Shown: positions 50,531-60,214 of the stretch, in pieces
Position numbering within the stretch: the stretch's first letter is position 1
Layout of the letters: every line of letters starts with the position of its first letter
From: Siphonodentalium dalli
Lineage: Eukaryota; Mollusca; Scaphopoda; Gadilida; Siphonodentaliidae
Reading direction: 5' to 3'
Length of the DNA stretch: 64,000 nt
Assembly: GCA_032622095.1 (NCBI GenBank)
Contig: CP136063.1
Coordinates: forward strand, 147,299,379 to 147,363,378
Program-made: the position numbers and the translations under genes
The notes under the pieces: generated by a model
Told to the model about the DNA's origin: nothing
Database searches by the model: none
The model's input: the letters and a program-made list of their open reading frames with translations, nothing else

Positions 50531-50769
50531 TATTGACACATATAATGGGTAATCCTTTCCGAGTGATATTGAAATAACCCAACTGGCTAACGAACCAATA
50601 GTTTGGTCTCAAAATCCAAAAGGTTCCACAGAGTTAACTAGTCATAAGGCAGGGATGTGAGATAAGAATAATAATTGTGCTGAAGTGCAACTCTCTTCCC
50701 TTATAATGAATTGAGCTTCAGTGCATTTATTAATAAATGTGAATTTGGCCTCCCATAAGTTAACAAGGT

Positions 50770-51719
50770 GGGTTGGTTGTTTTATTTTGTCACATTAACC
50801 AATGTACCATCATAAAAATGCAGGGTTTCCCCAGGGGAAAATAAATGAGTCCGTATTTCAGCCGTATTGGGGAAACAAATAATGTGACATGGTTCGTCCT
50901 GTCGGAAGAAAATTCTGATATTTTGCACTGAAAAGGAATCATTTCCTTGCACCTGAGATACTCATAAAGCCATCCAAAGCTACGTATATTACGCAAGTTG
51001 ATCATTTCCGTGGGTGCATTAATTCTGTTGATGGTACCCAGAGCATTGATCATGAAATTCCCCATGTGAGACTGCCATCTGATTGGAGACTAACTAAATG
51101 AACAAGCTGGGAGTTACAGTGTTTACAAATTTATAAGATTCTGACAGGTATTATTAAACACTAAAAGCATCTATTCATTGACAAATAATACCTACCAAGG
51201 AGAATTGAATTAAAGTATTTCCAAAAATTTCAACAGGTAACTTCTGTGAAAATGAAACCGAAAGGATATATTCTGTAAATCGCAAAACTATTTGTGCGCT
51301 GTGATGTCATACTGCAGAAGATATTTATAGCGGCGTAATATGAATGGCAGCGAACTCGTTCAAACTCGGTATGCGTAGCTTGTTCAATAGTCTGCAATAG
51401 TCCAAAAACTATAGTTAGGACCACTGCTATGAACAGAGTCTTGACCCCCGTGTTTTTTAAAATATAATTGAGTTTTGGTGGGAAATGTGAACATGTGCGT
51501 CATTGTTTGGCTTTGGGGCCCCACACGAGATAGCAAAACGGGATCTCCGAGCATGATAGTTTCATCCACAGAATATCATCAAACATATCATCACCACGGG
51601 GAATGAGACCGTTCCACAGACGCTGAGCCATAGTAACGTAAACCCTGAAAAATGTCACTCTGATAGTCATAGTCCAGACTCTATAAGAATATAGGGGTTT
51701 TTGTTTGTGATGCTCAATA
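50770..51719. other. Intronic sequence, no gene seen
   Basis: No repeat-family match and no supported exon; open frames on the minus strand lack recognisable domains. Confidence 0.45.
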
Positions 51720-52450
51720 ATTGTCCTTCAGCAGAATTGAAATGGAGTTTTTTGTGCTTAAAAGCGCAATTGCTGCCCACATAATGTTAAATAATGTTAA
51801 ATGAATTGTGCTTTTAAATTGTATTTAATAAAACTATTTGCTTAATAACAATTAATTAAGTCCAATTATTTAATAAATGTGATATGGCCTCCCATAGTTC
51901 TCTATGGGAGCTAGGCCGTTTCACATTTGTTCCTTATTTGCGATGAAGCACAAATACACATCATATCTGTGCTGAAATGTAACACATTTACGTAAATAAT
52001 AATTAAAATGCCGTTATTCCCTGAACTCAAATTGACTCCTTAATATTAAGGCCATGAAGACATCACTCAAACATAGGCTAACTGATGGTGTCAAGCATGA
52101 ATTGTTAGAAGCATATGGGAGGCCGTTTTCACATTTATTAAATAACTAGCTGATGTGCCCGACTTTGTCCGGGCTATTTAGGGATTTCTTTGTGATCGCC
52201 TCCAGCTGGGCAGAATATACAGCGTCTGGACACTCTATTGTTCAATCGGTCCAGAAACATGCCTATATGAGTGAGGTCAAGGTCAAGGACAATTTATTAA
52301 ATAATTGGACTCAATTCCACTTTAAAAGTGCAATTACTTTCATCTTTACCCAATTGCGCTTAAGCGCAATTGCTTTGCACTTAAGCATAATTGAATTGTG
52401 CTTAAGTGCAATAGCCATTACAAGTTTTCACCCCTCGAAGATCAAATGAG
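51720..52450. repeat. Second family G block with GGCCTCCCATAG hairpin
   Basis: At 51872-51931 the arms AATAAATGTGATATGGCCTC, CCATAG and CTATGGGAG, CTAGGCCGTTTCACATTTGT form a hairpin with a 4-base loop. ATGGGAGGCCGTTTTCACAT recurs at 52119-52138. CTTAAG palindromes (CAATTGCGCTTAAGCGCAATT-like) follow at 52352-52412. A Helitron terminus sits inside at 52146. Confidence 0.65.
52146..52300 (-). mobile_element. Helitron 3' end fragment (minus strand)
   Basis: On the minus strand: stem GCCCGG ACAAAGT CGGGC (52174-52157), ACATCAG, then CTAG (52149-52146) and host T. No matching 5' terminus was found to the right, so the extent is arbitrary. Confidence 0.55.
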
Positions 52451-52566
52451 GTTCATAACCAGGTTTGGCGGGATAGTCATCCTGCAGACTATTCTATAAG
52501 AATTAAGGGAGTTTTGTTTATGATCAATAATTGTGCTTAAGCGCAATTCAATAGCACTTTCTAAAA

Positions 52567-54141
52567 CACGTTGGCTGCCACTACAAGTTAATTCGTAGTA
52601 ATCGGTTGCATGGGGACTGCTGCTACGAGTTAACTCGTAGTGGTGTCCATACCACATAAATAATGACAGAAACCGCAAGCAATGTGGGTTTATGCGTCAA
52701 TCCATGCCCAACGATCCCATTGATTGATTGTATATGTATAATCAAAATTGCTTGAGATACAATGATTCCCGCATCCCGATCAAGGGGTGGGGGTGCAGTT
52801 TGAAATCTTGCTACATGACACTCCAATGCACCAGGACATCTTCTGTACGTCCCTGGCCCATGGTAGACACGTGCAAATAGACCTTTTCTGGACAATATAG
52901 AGGGCTTTCGTTGCATAAATAATCAGTTAGCTCTAGATTGTTCAGGTCTCATTTGAAGCTATAGGCTATATAGTGATAATACACTCCATTGTTTGAGGTA
53001 TGGATGCAAGCCACTGAAAGGTCTGCTAAATATCTAAGCTTGGCCGTGTAACATGTAATATTTATAACAACACTTACATGTATGTTGAGATTAGTTAGAA
53101 ATCACTGCTTGAGTGGGCTAATTTCTAAATTCTAACAAATCTTATTATCAGCTGTGGTTCTATGTTTATTACACATCTGGTACGGTACTTACTTCACTGG
53201 CTTTATAACCGGTGTCATTCTGATAGTAGAAGATATAGTGTCAGAGGCTGCTGGAAATTTGAGCTTGTCCTGCATCAAATGTATGCACAAGCAGACACAT
53301 GTAGCTTGTTTACCCATGTGCATGCAAGCTCATTTCCCTGGCAATGGGTGTACACGTGTGTATATTTAAATTCATTTATCATGTTTTATAACATTTTAGT
53401 CGACCAAAATCTGGTTATATGATGCTGAAACGTGTTATAAAGCTACTACGAGATAACTCGTAGTCGGCACCTGGGACGGAATTTGCCAGTACTGTGGTCA
53501 TCGCTGGTGCCAGCTACGACTTATCTTGTAGGTAAATACATATTAAGTTTTCGACGTCTTAGGCAATGTAGAGTGTACCAGTGATTATATATAATGTTGT
53601 TTAATACCGTGTCTTATACAGTAATGCTCTAAGTAATCGACTCCTTAACCACAGAAGAATTATGGGTAATTTTTCAGGACTTAGTCGGAAATATGGCTTG
53701 TTGCCATTCATCGGAAAGCTTTCTCTTGCCGAGAGCTTTCCAATGAATGGCAACAAGCCATATTTCCGACTAAATCCTGAAAAATTACCCATAATTCTGC
53801 TGTGGTTAAGGAGTCGATTACTTAGAGCATTACTGCGTACACGATATGCTTGTACCCATATAGCAATCTTCGTCATCTAATTCATTGAAAACGTAATTGT
53901 ATTTACCTACGAGATAACTCGTAACAGGCACCAGCGATGAAACACTGATAAATTCCATCCCTGTTTCCGACTAGTTATCTCGTAGTAGCATTATGACATG
54001 TTTCAGCATCATATAACCCGATATTGCTTGAACCATCACTCCTACATATCAACTACTACTATCAGCAAAACATGCAATCCCATGTTGGCATACGGGATGG
54101 AATTATGATTTATACCCATTGGTTTTCGGCAGTTGAACGTG
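52567..54141 (+). mobile_element. TTAA element, family H copy 1, interrupted twice
   Basis: Begins CACGTTGGCTGCCACTAC and ends TTCGGCAGTTGAACGTG, followed by TTAA (54142-54145). It follows copy 2 (54797) throughout. Unrelated sequence occupies about 52921-53420, and a family E MITE sits at 53619-53835. Internal palindromes CTACGAGTTAACTCGTAG and CTACGAGATAACTCGTAG are present, and a long internal inverted repeat includes GTCGGCACCTGGGA/TCCCAGGTGCCGAC. TTAA plus GCTGCCA-type ends suggest a non-autonomous piggyBac relative. It sits in CTTAAG-palindrome sequence: its right TTAA lies in TTAAGCACAATT. Confidence 0.75.
53619..53835. mobile_element. Tc1/mariner-type fold-back MITE, family E copy 6
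   Basis: A 217-bp palindrome, CAGTAATGCTCTAAGTAATC to GATTACTTAGAGCATTACTG, with TA at 53617-53618. It interrupts family H copy 1; copy 2 has uninterrupted GTCTTACATACGATATGC at the matching point (about 55351). The loop GAAAGCTTTCTCTTGCCGAG...AGCTTTC is the most complete in the window. The overlapping open frames on both strands are mirror translations of the palindrome. Confidence 0.9.
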
Positions 54142-54145
54142 TTAA

Positions 54146-54796
54146 GCACAATTGAAATTACAGTTTTTGATTGCGCTTAAGCACAATTATAAATGATTTG
54201 CGCTTCAGAACGGTACTTACAAATGATCAAATTATGCTGAAGGATAATTGATTTTCGTGAAATGAAAATGATTTTCACTTCATTGCAATTGTGCTTCAGC
54301 AAACATCATTGCAAAAATCGCAATTTAAAATATTTTCCAAACATCTTCCCGATAAAGGTTTGCAATTTATCTCAAAATAGTTTGCGATTTATTTAAAAGT
54401 AGTTTGCAATTATCACAAATGTTTGTGATTAATTGCAATACTCCAATACTGGCAATAGTTTGATATTGAATAATTGATCCCAGAAATAATTATTTCTATG
54501 CTTTGAGTTTGACACTAATCTAGACTAATGTAAAAACCATCCAAAGCCATGTGACAATTCAAATTCCAACATATCTTGAAAAGCCCACAAGAAAAACTCA
54601 ATTCCACCATCAGGAAACATTCAGACGCATGAATTTCATACAGGCCCAAATTACTTCAGATGTTCCTTCTTCCCTGCCACTGCAATTCTCTGGAATAATC
54701 TAAACTCTGACCTGGTCGCACTCTCAGACCCTGACATGTTCAGAAAGGGTGTGTACCAGCATATCAAATAATTGGCTCAAATTATTATTCTTTTAA
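54146..54796. repeat. CTTAAG palindrome remnants, then unique sequence
   Basis: Palindromic words (TTGCGCTTAAGCACAATT, GCGCTTCAGAAC, TTCACTTCATTGCAATTGTG) run to about 54440. The remainder has nothing recognisable. Confidence 0.5.
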
Positions 54797-55658
54797 CATG
54801 TTCGCTGCCACTACGAGTTAACTCGTAGTAAACGGTTCCATGGGGACTGCTACTACGAGTTAACTCGTAGTAATGTTCATACCACATAAATAATAACACA
54901 ATCCGCAAGCAATGTTGGTGTATGCGCCAATACATGCCCAACGATCCCATTGATCGATTTTATATGTATAATTACGATGGCTTGAGATACAACGATTCCC
55001 ACAGCGTGAACAGGGGGTGGGGTCCAGATAGCAATCTTGGTAGGATACTCCAATTCACCAGGACCTCTTCTGTACGTCCTTGAACCATGAGATGCATGTG
55101 CAACTAGACCATTCCCGGACACATTGTGTATATATAAAGGAATTGTCGATCAAATCCGGGTCAAATGAAAGATAAAACGTGTTATAAAGCTCCTACGAGA
55201 TAACTCGTAGTCGGCACCTGGGATGAAACTCACCAGTGTTCATCGCTGGTGCCAGCTACGAGTTATCTTGTAGGTAAATACATATTATGTTTTTGACGTC
55301 TTATTCGACGTAGTCTGTACCAATTATCATATATAAATTAATTTACCATGTCTTACATACGATATGCTTGTACATGTATAGCACTCTTCGTCATCTAAGA
55401 CACTGACAACTTAATTGTAGTTACCTACGAGATAACTCGTAGCTGGCACCAGGGATGAAACGTTAATAAATTCCGTCCCAGGTGCCGACTACGAGTTATC
55501 TCGTAGTAGTCTTATAACATGTTTCAGCATCATATGACCCGATATTGGTCGAACCATTACTCATGCATACGTAAAATATCATCTACTATCGGCAAAATAT
55601 CAAATCCCATGTCGGCATATGGAATGGATTTACCCATTGGTTTTCGGCTGTGAACGTG
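54797..55658 (+). mobile_element. TTAA element, family H copy 2 (intact, 862 bp)
   Basis: Flanked by TTAA at 54793-54796 and 55659-55662. The left end reads CATGTTCGCTGCCACTACG and the right end read inward CACGTTCACAGCCGAAAACC. CTACGAGTTAACTCGTAG lies at 54811-54828 and 54853-54870; CTACGAGATAACTCGTAG and CTACGAGTTATCTCGTAG recur at both ends of an internal inverted repeat (about 55170-55270 and 55425-55525). There is no ORF of transposase size; the element needs enzymes in trans. TTAA target and GCTGCCA terminal motif point to piggyBac. Confidence 0.8.
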
Positions 55659-55712
55659 TTAACCTAGTGTTTTTATCTCTCTTCTGTAACATAAAACCTA
55701 TATAAATAGAGG

Positions 55713-55853
55713 ATCTCAAACGAGTTACTATTTTATATGGAATTTATCAACCGAGTTCACTAAATTCGATTTGAGCCGAGGTTTACTGAGGCTCAAATAG
55801 AATTTAGTGGACGAGGTTGATAAATTACGTATAAAATAGAACGAGTTTGAGAT
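55713..55853. repeat. Fold-back, 65-bp arms
   Basis: ATCTCAAACGAGTTACTATT...TTTATCAACCGAGTTCACTA...TTTGAGCC pairs with GGCTCAAATAGAATTTAGTG...GAGTTTGAGAT around a roughly 11-base loop, with scattered mismatches. It shares a layout (TTTATCAACC, GAGG centre) with the fold-back at 63331. Confidence 0.85.
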
Positions 55854-57349
55854 ACTTTTTATCACATGATCATATAATCGCTAAAATTTTATCGAAAAGA
55901 ACAATAATTAACAGCCAGCGAACTTTGTCACAAAGAGCAGCGTGACGTCATTGCACGCGACGATATTACACGTGTCTATTTGTATTACGCTCGAATATTA
56001 CATTGGAAAATAGTGCTAATCATGTGATAAACTTTATTCTCCTATCTCACTGTCATCTCCTTTCTGAACACACGCTATCTCTATTCTGCACAGAGTGACA
56101 GACGGGCACTGGATATAATACCGGATAAGGGCCAAAGGGGGTCTCCATTGCAATTTGCAGTAACAATAGATAGATAGATAGTAATTTGTCGAAAATATTT
56201 GTGCTTCAGTTCAAAAAACTTAATGCGGATTAAATGTGAAAAACGCCCACAATAGATATTTATCACATTGTCATAATTATTGCATTTGGAATGAGTTGCT
56301 TGTGTCTTTGATAATTGTCTCAAGTTTGAAACTGTTGACCACGTGATGTGGGTTAACTTTTAACGCCCAATTGGCAAATCTTTCCCGCCATTTCCTATAT
56401 TGACGACTTTGGGATTTGTTGAACGAACAGGGAAAAATGTATTGAAAAGAATAATTTACAGAAAATCCATCATGATCTTGATGTTGTCCCCATATTTTCA
56501 TCTAACGGGAACGAAAATAGGGTAGCTCTCACTTTTTACGACATCACTGTTGTTATTGTTCTACTTTCTGGCAGCTTAAATTTTCGTGGTATCCGATCGG
56601 AGAGTTGTTGTTTTTTTATTTAATCTGACATTTTGCACAGAAAAACACACACAAAAAAGACAATGTGACGAAGAGAGCAAAGACAAGTTTAACGAATACT
56701 AAGCCAATGATATCGTGTATGTTATTTGTTAATATTGTGTCATAATCCGTGGCGAGATCATGCCGAGATGAGATATTTCCCGTGTTTGGTTTGAACTCCC
56801 GACTCCGAGAGCGTGTTGTTTCTTGTCGATTATTTTTTGTTTTATTTTCTTCAAAAGTTATAGACAAAACAACAATTGAAATTCAGTAACTTTGTCATAG
56901 AGATTAAAATTTAAATATGCTAACTTTGAGATTAGGTCGTCCATCACCTATTATTTACAGTTAGTGTTGAAACGATTATTCCCAATATTCGACTAATCAG
57001 TAATAGTACTAATACTAATAGACGTTGGTGCGATTATTAATTAGTCGACCCTGAAATCTGTCAGTCGATTAGTCGGAACAAACCCGAAACATCCGCACTG
57101 TATCAGCATACTTGCCACAAATGCAGCAATACATCGCAATAACGAACACTCACTGCTTGAAGTTGAACAGTTCAAAGAATCAAGTATTAACTTGTAACAC
57201 CAGTGTTTGACAATGCCGCAATGTTTTGGAACATGCGAGGGACATGCAGAGAACTAACATTTTGTCCTTGAATGCCGTGTCCGTTATATCTTTGATAGTA
57301 GCTCTTGTAAATTACCTTATTTGATTGATTTTCCCTTTGTATTCTGTTC
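55854..57349. other. Intronic sequence, no gene seen
   Basis: A GATA tetranucleotide run lies at 56168-56181. No supported exon and no recognised mobile element. Confidence 0.45.
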
Positions 57350-57358
57350 ATAGGAAAC

Positions 57359-58164
57359 CAGACTTTCATTTTTAGAAAATGAAGGCGCGCATAGTCTCGC
57401 TCGTTTGGACCCAGGCGCGCAGTTTCTATCAAGATAAAATAAACAGCGGATTGCTGGAAATCCGAAATACATTCATAAATGCCGGGTAAATTGAATTAGT
57501 TAACTCACGATCGATGTCCAGTGAATCTCTTTGATGGTTTAACACTGCTTAATCCACTATCCATAAGCACAAGCTTGTGAATGTTACACACTATGTTTTA
57601 TATTGTACATGCTCCTATACTAATTGTAATTCATAATTATTAATAAAGAATCAATTTAATACTCCGATTCCATGCTGACAGAATAATATCAACTTCTCCC
57701 GGCCGCGTGGTCTCGCTTTGATTTTCCAGGAATTTATGTGACGTCATAAGCCATACATAGAAATCATTCAAATGTATTTTTAGCTTCGAATCATTCTGAC
57801 AGATTGTGCATTCAACACCGTGTGACCTCAAATAATTTACTGGTGTCGGTGATCAAACGTCAGGCGGGTTGATTGACACCGCACTGTGAATGGAAAGTTG
57901 TGGAATTGGTTTACAACTAGGTCGCGGCACCTTTGATCTCGCGACACATCACACAGGCATTCTCGCAACGCGGTAATAAAACGGAAAATGGGACACATTA
58001 TTAACCAATCTCGTCTGGGTAGACACTGAAAATATCGTTATCAGGTTCGGCCAACTTCGCTCGCTGTATTTGGCCTAGGTGCGCAATCGCTCGCTCGCTG
58101 GTATTCAATTTCAGGCGCGCGATGGTGCGCAAGAGCGATCGCGCGCCTCAAAAATGAAAGTCTG
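57359..58164. mobile_element. DNA transposon-like element with 9-bp target duplication
   Basis: The nine bases ATAGGAAAC occur at 57350-57358 and again at 58165-58173, immediately outside perfect 15-bp terminal inverted repeats CAGACTTTCATTTTT (57359-57373) and AAAAATGAAAGTCTG (58150-58164). The 806-bp interior is non-coding, and its ends are unusually CpG-rich (GGCGCGC, GATCGCGCGCC). A 9-bp duplication fits Mutator-like or Merlin-type elements, but no transposase is present to decide. It sits 659 bp downstream of the candidate basonuclin first exon. Confidence 0.8.
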
Positions 58165-58822
58165 ATAGGAAACATGTGATCTTCGTGAAATGTTTTCATC
58201 TGACTTACGTATGTAATTGAACCATTCTGACCCAGGTGTCATTGTTCAAAATAAAATCTACATGATAAGAGTTAGTCACTAGCGCTGATGGGGTAATGGA
58301 CCTATCCGTAGGTACCGGCCCAATTTCAATAATAGCCAATGAGCCGATAGCTTAAACCCGGAAGCGACATGTGCCTGCCTAGTGATATGAATCGCATCAC
58401 AAGCGGCTCCCTAACTACCATTGTAAGCCATACGAACACGAGAGCAAATTAAGTGTTAAAAAGCTAAAATGGCGTTGAAATGTACATAGGGAACATGTCC
58501 GGTTGACGAACGATATTTATACATGTTTTAGTTCGGTTTCCTAAATAAAAAAGTAACTAAGACATCTGTTTACGCTGGATTAAACAATGCCAACGACCAC
58601 ACTCGGATCCTACTCCTAGTGTTATTTAAATTTCAATATTTATATATAACAGATTTAAAACTAAAACGCGGAAATAGTAGTCCCGATCGATGATGCGTTA
58701 TGAATATTAATTGTGCCGCGAGTATGTGTTTTATGAAGTGTTTTTCATTATAAATGTATACATTTGTTGCTGTTATAACACCGTGGTGATATTGAGTTCA
58801 AATGTCTGATATTCACACTTAC

Positions 58823-58882
58823 CTGTAGGATCTCCTGCGAACTTTTCACTGAATCCATTTTAGAATCTAAAGCTTCCTCCAT
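58823..58882 (-). CDS. BNC2: Candidate first coding exon of basonuclin
   Basis: ATG at 58882 (A at -3, G at +4, a good start context) opens 20 codons, MEEALDSKM...SSQEILQ, ending at a textbook donor CAG|GTAAGT (58822-58817) in phase 0. The next same-strand coding exon in phase 0 is the basonuclin exon at 12417, and joining them gives ILQ-AIRCT, resembling EVQ-AIRCT at the same exon junction of vertebrate BNC2. The open frame extends upstream only through a non-ATG codon (GTG at 58963). The exon itself has no domain, so the link rests on splice quality, phase, strand and the junction residues. It could instead belong to another gene or be a chance donor. Confidence 0.6.
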
Positions 58883-59200
58883 ATTAATGAGACGATGTAC
58901 GTATAAATGAGAATCAACACTGATGTTTTCCAAGAGAATTACACGAAATTTCACACATTGCACGTGCTTCGCGGTGTATACATGTCATATCAGATATTCA
59001 GTCATCTTGCAAGGGATATCGATCTGTTACTTGCCGGAAAATTGGGGCACTTTTGATCTCCCATTGGTACAATCATTGTTCTGCTAAGTTGCATTGATCA
59101 GCTGAGTTACTGTACACGTTCACATATTAAAGTGCGGTACCTTTGACATTGCAATATAAATTTTATGATTGTGTTGATGATGCGGTGATGGATACAAGAT
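58883..59200 (-). promoter_or_regulatory. Putative 5' leader and promoter of basonuclin
   Basis: Immediately upstream of the candidate start. A palindromic E-box CACGTG lies at 58961-58966 and a CCAAT box (minus-strand ACCAATGGG) at about 59060-59068. No clear TATA box is in a fixed position. A short upstream ORF of 14 codons begins with ATG at 58957 and stops before the main ATG. Transcription start is unknown. Confidence 0.35.
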
Positions 59201-59708
59201 CAAACCAATTCCGACGTGACCGCGTGTTCACTCAGTCCTGACCGGGCGCTGTTATATGATTGTATTGTGTTGGATTATGCCAATATATCAGTCAGATAAA
59301 TAGTTGTCATTGACTCATTGGCATAACCCACACACCCTTAAAGTAGACAAACGATTACATTATATAGCGGAATAGCTCACTGAATGTTGCGTAAAATGTT
59401 ACACCTGTAACACATAAAACCAACTATGCATGTGAAGTTGTGATATCAAAGGGCACAAAATAGACTGCGTATGTGCCGGAAGTTAGGACACTTGTTGCAT
59501 CCAGCAAATTCGAGGGCTCTATAGTATTTATGACCGTCACTTTGTCAGGATCACATGCGAACATTTAACTTCAACGCTGAAGTTTACCCCAATAATATAT
59601 GATATGAGTAATTTTCATAATACTTACCTGTCACCATAGGCTATAAACATCGATAAATATAATGATAAATATACATGTTTAATAAATTTATGACGACAAA
59701 CCTTACCA
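59201..59708. other. Upstream sequence, no gene seen
   Basis: No coding evidence. Positions 59640-59704 (ACATCGATAAATATAATGAT, AAATATACATG, TTAATAAATTTATGA) recur almost unchanged after the Helitron at 62270-62330. Confidence 0.45.
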
Positions 59709-60214
59709 TCTTAATATATAAATGCGAATGTCTGTGTGTGTGTGTTCCCTATACACTTTGTGGTTTCTCGACCGATCGCCTCGAAATTTGGTATCTAGGC
59801 GTAACTTGACCCGGGGAAGGACATGGGCTGGCTACTGTTTGCGCCAGACGTCGCGTTTTCATGTTACAGGATCATTTTAATCCGTAACCATGTATTCATT
59901 ATTATCGTGACGTGATAGTTAAACTTTCAGTACAGAGGGCAATTACGCCGCTTCCGCGCATAAGTCAATTCGTTCAGCAACACATTAGCGGACATAATTA
60001 ATTGCTCTTGCACTTTTTCGTCTATTTAGTAATGCCACCGAAAAAAGAAAAAAAATGTGACAAAAGGTGAACTCCTGTGGTGTATTTAAAACACATGTTA
60101 TTCAGTTGAGTAACGACAATTCGAATAAATGTTGCCGAAAATGTAAAAAAACACTATTACGCTGCTGCTCTGGGGTTTCCCGCTGTCTGGTCGCCCGATT
60201 CCGCCTCGGTTTTT

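Larger units (their letters stand above)
48960..50760. mobile_element. Family G inverted-repeat element with CTTAAG palindromes
   Basis: The left arm (about 49151-49285) and right arm (about 50580-50757) are reverse complements over TTATTAATAA, GCAACTCATTATAAGGGAAG, CTGTGGAG/A and TTTGGATTGTGAGACCAAAC-type sequence. Both outer sides carry AATAAATGTGAATT with GGGAGGC. The interior holds a family E insertion and the palindrome array at 50230-50530. It looks like a 1.8-kb fold-back element whose class I do not recognise. Confidence 0.6.
12418..58822 (-). other. BNC2: Inferred 46.4-kb first coding intron of basonuclin
   Basis: Bounded by the CAG acceptor at 12418-12419 and the GTAAGT donor at 58817-58822, both phase 0. 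No other basonuclin-like coding sequence was recognised between them. The interval is filled with fold-back MITEs, tandem-core elements and longer unique stretches. Depends on the first-exon call at 58823-58882; an additional small exon or alternative promoter inside cannot be excluded. Confidence 0.6.

Noticed and set aside
53601-53880. Two overlapping open frames on opposite strands (91 and 72 codons)
   Set aside because: Both translate the same palindrome; the proteins are near mirror copies and reflect the fold-back MITE.
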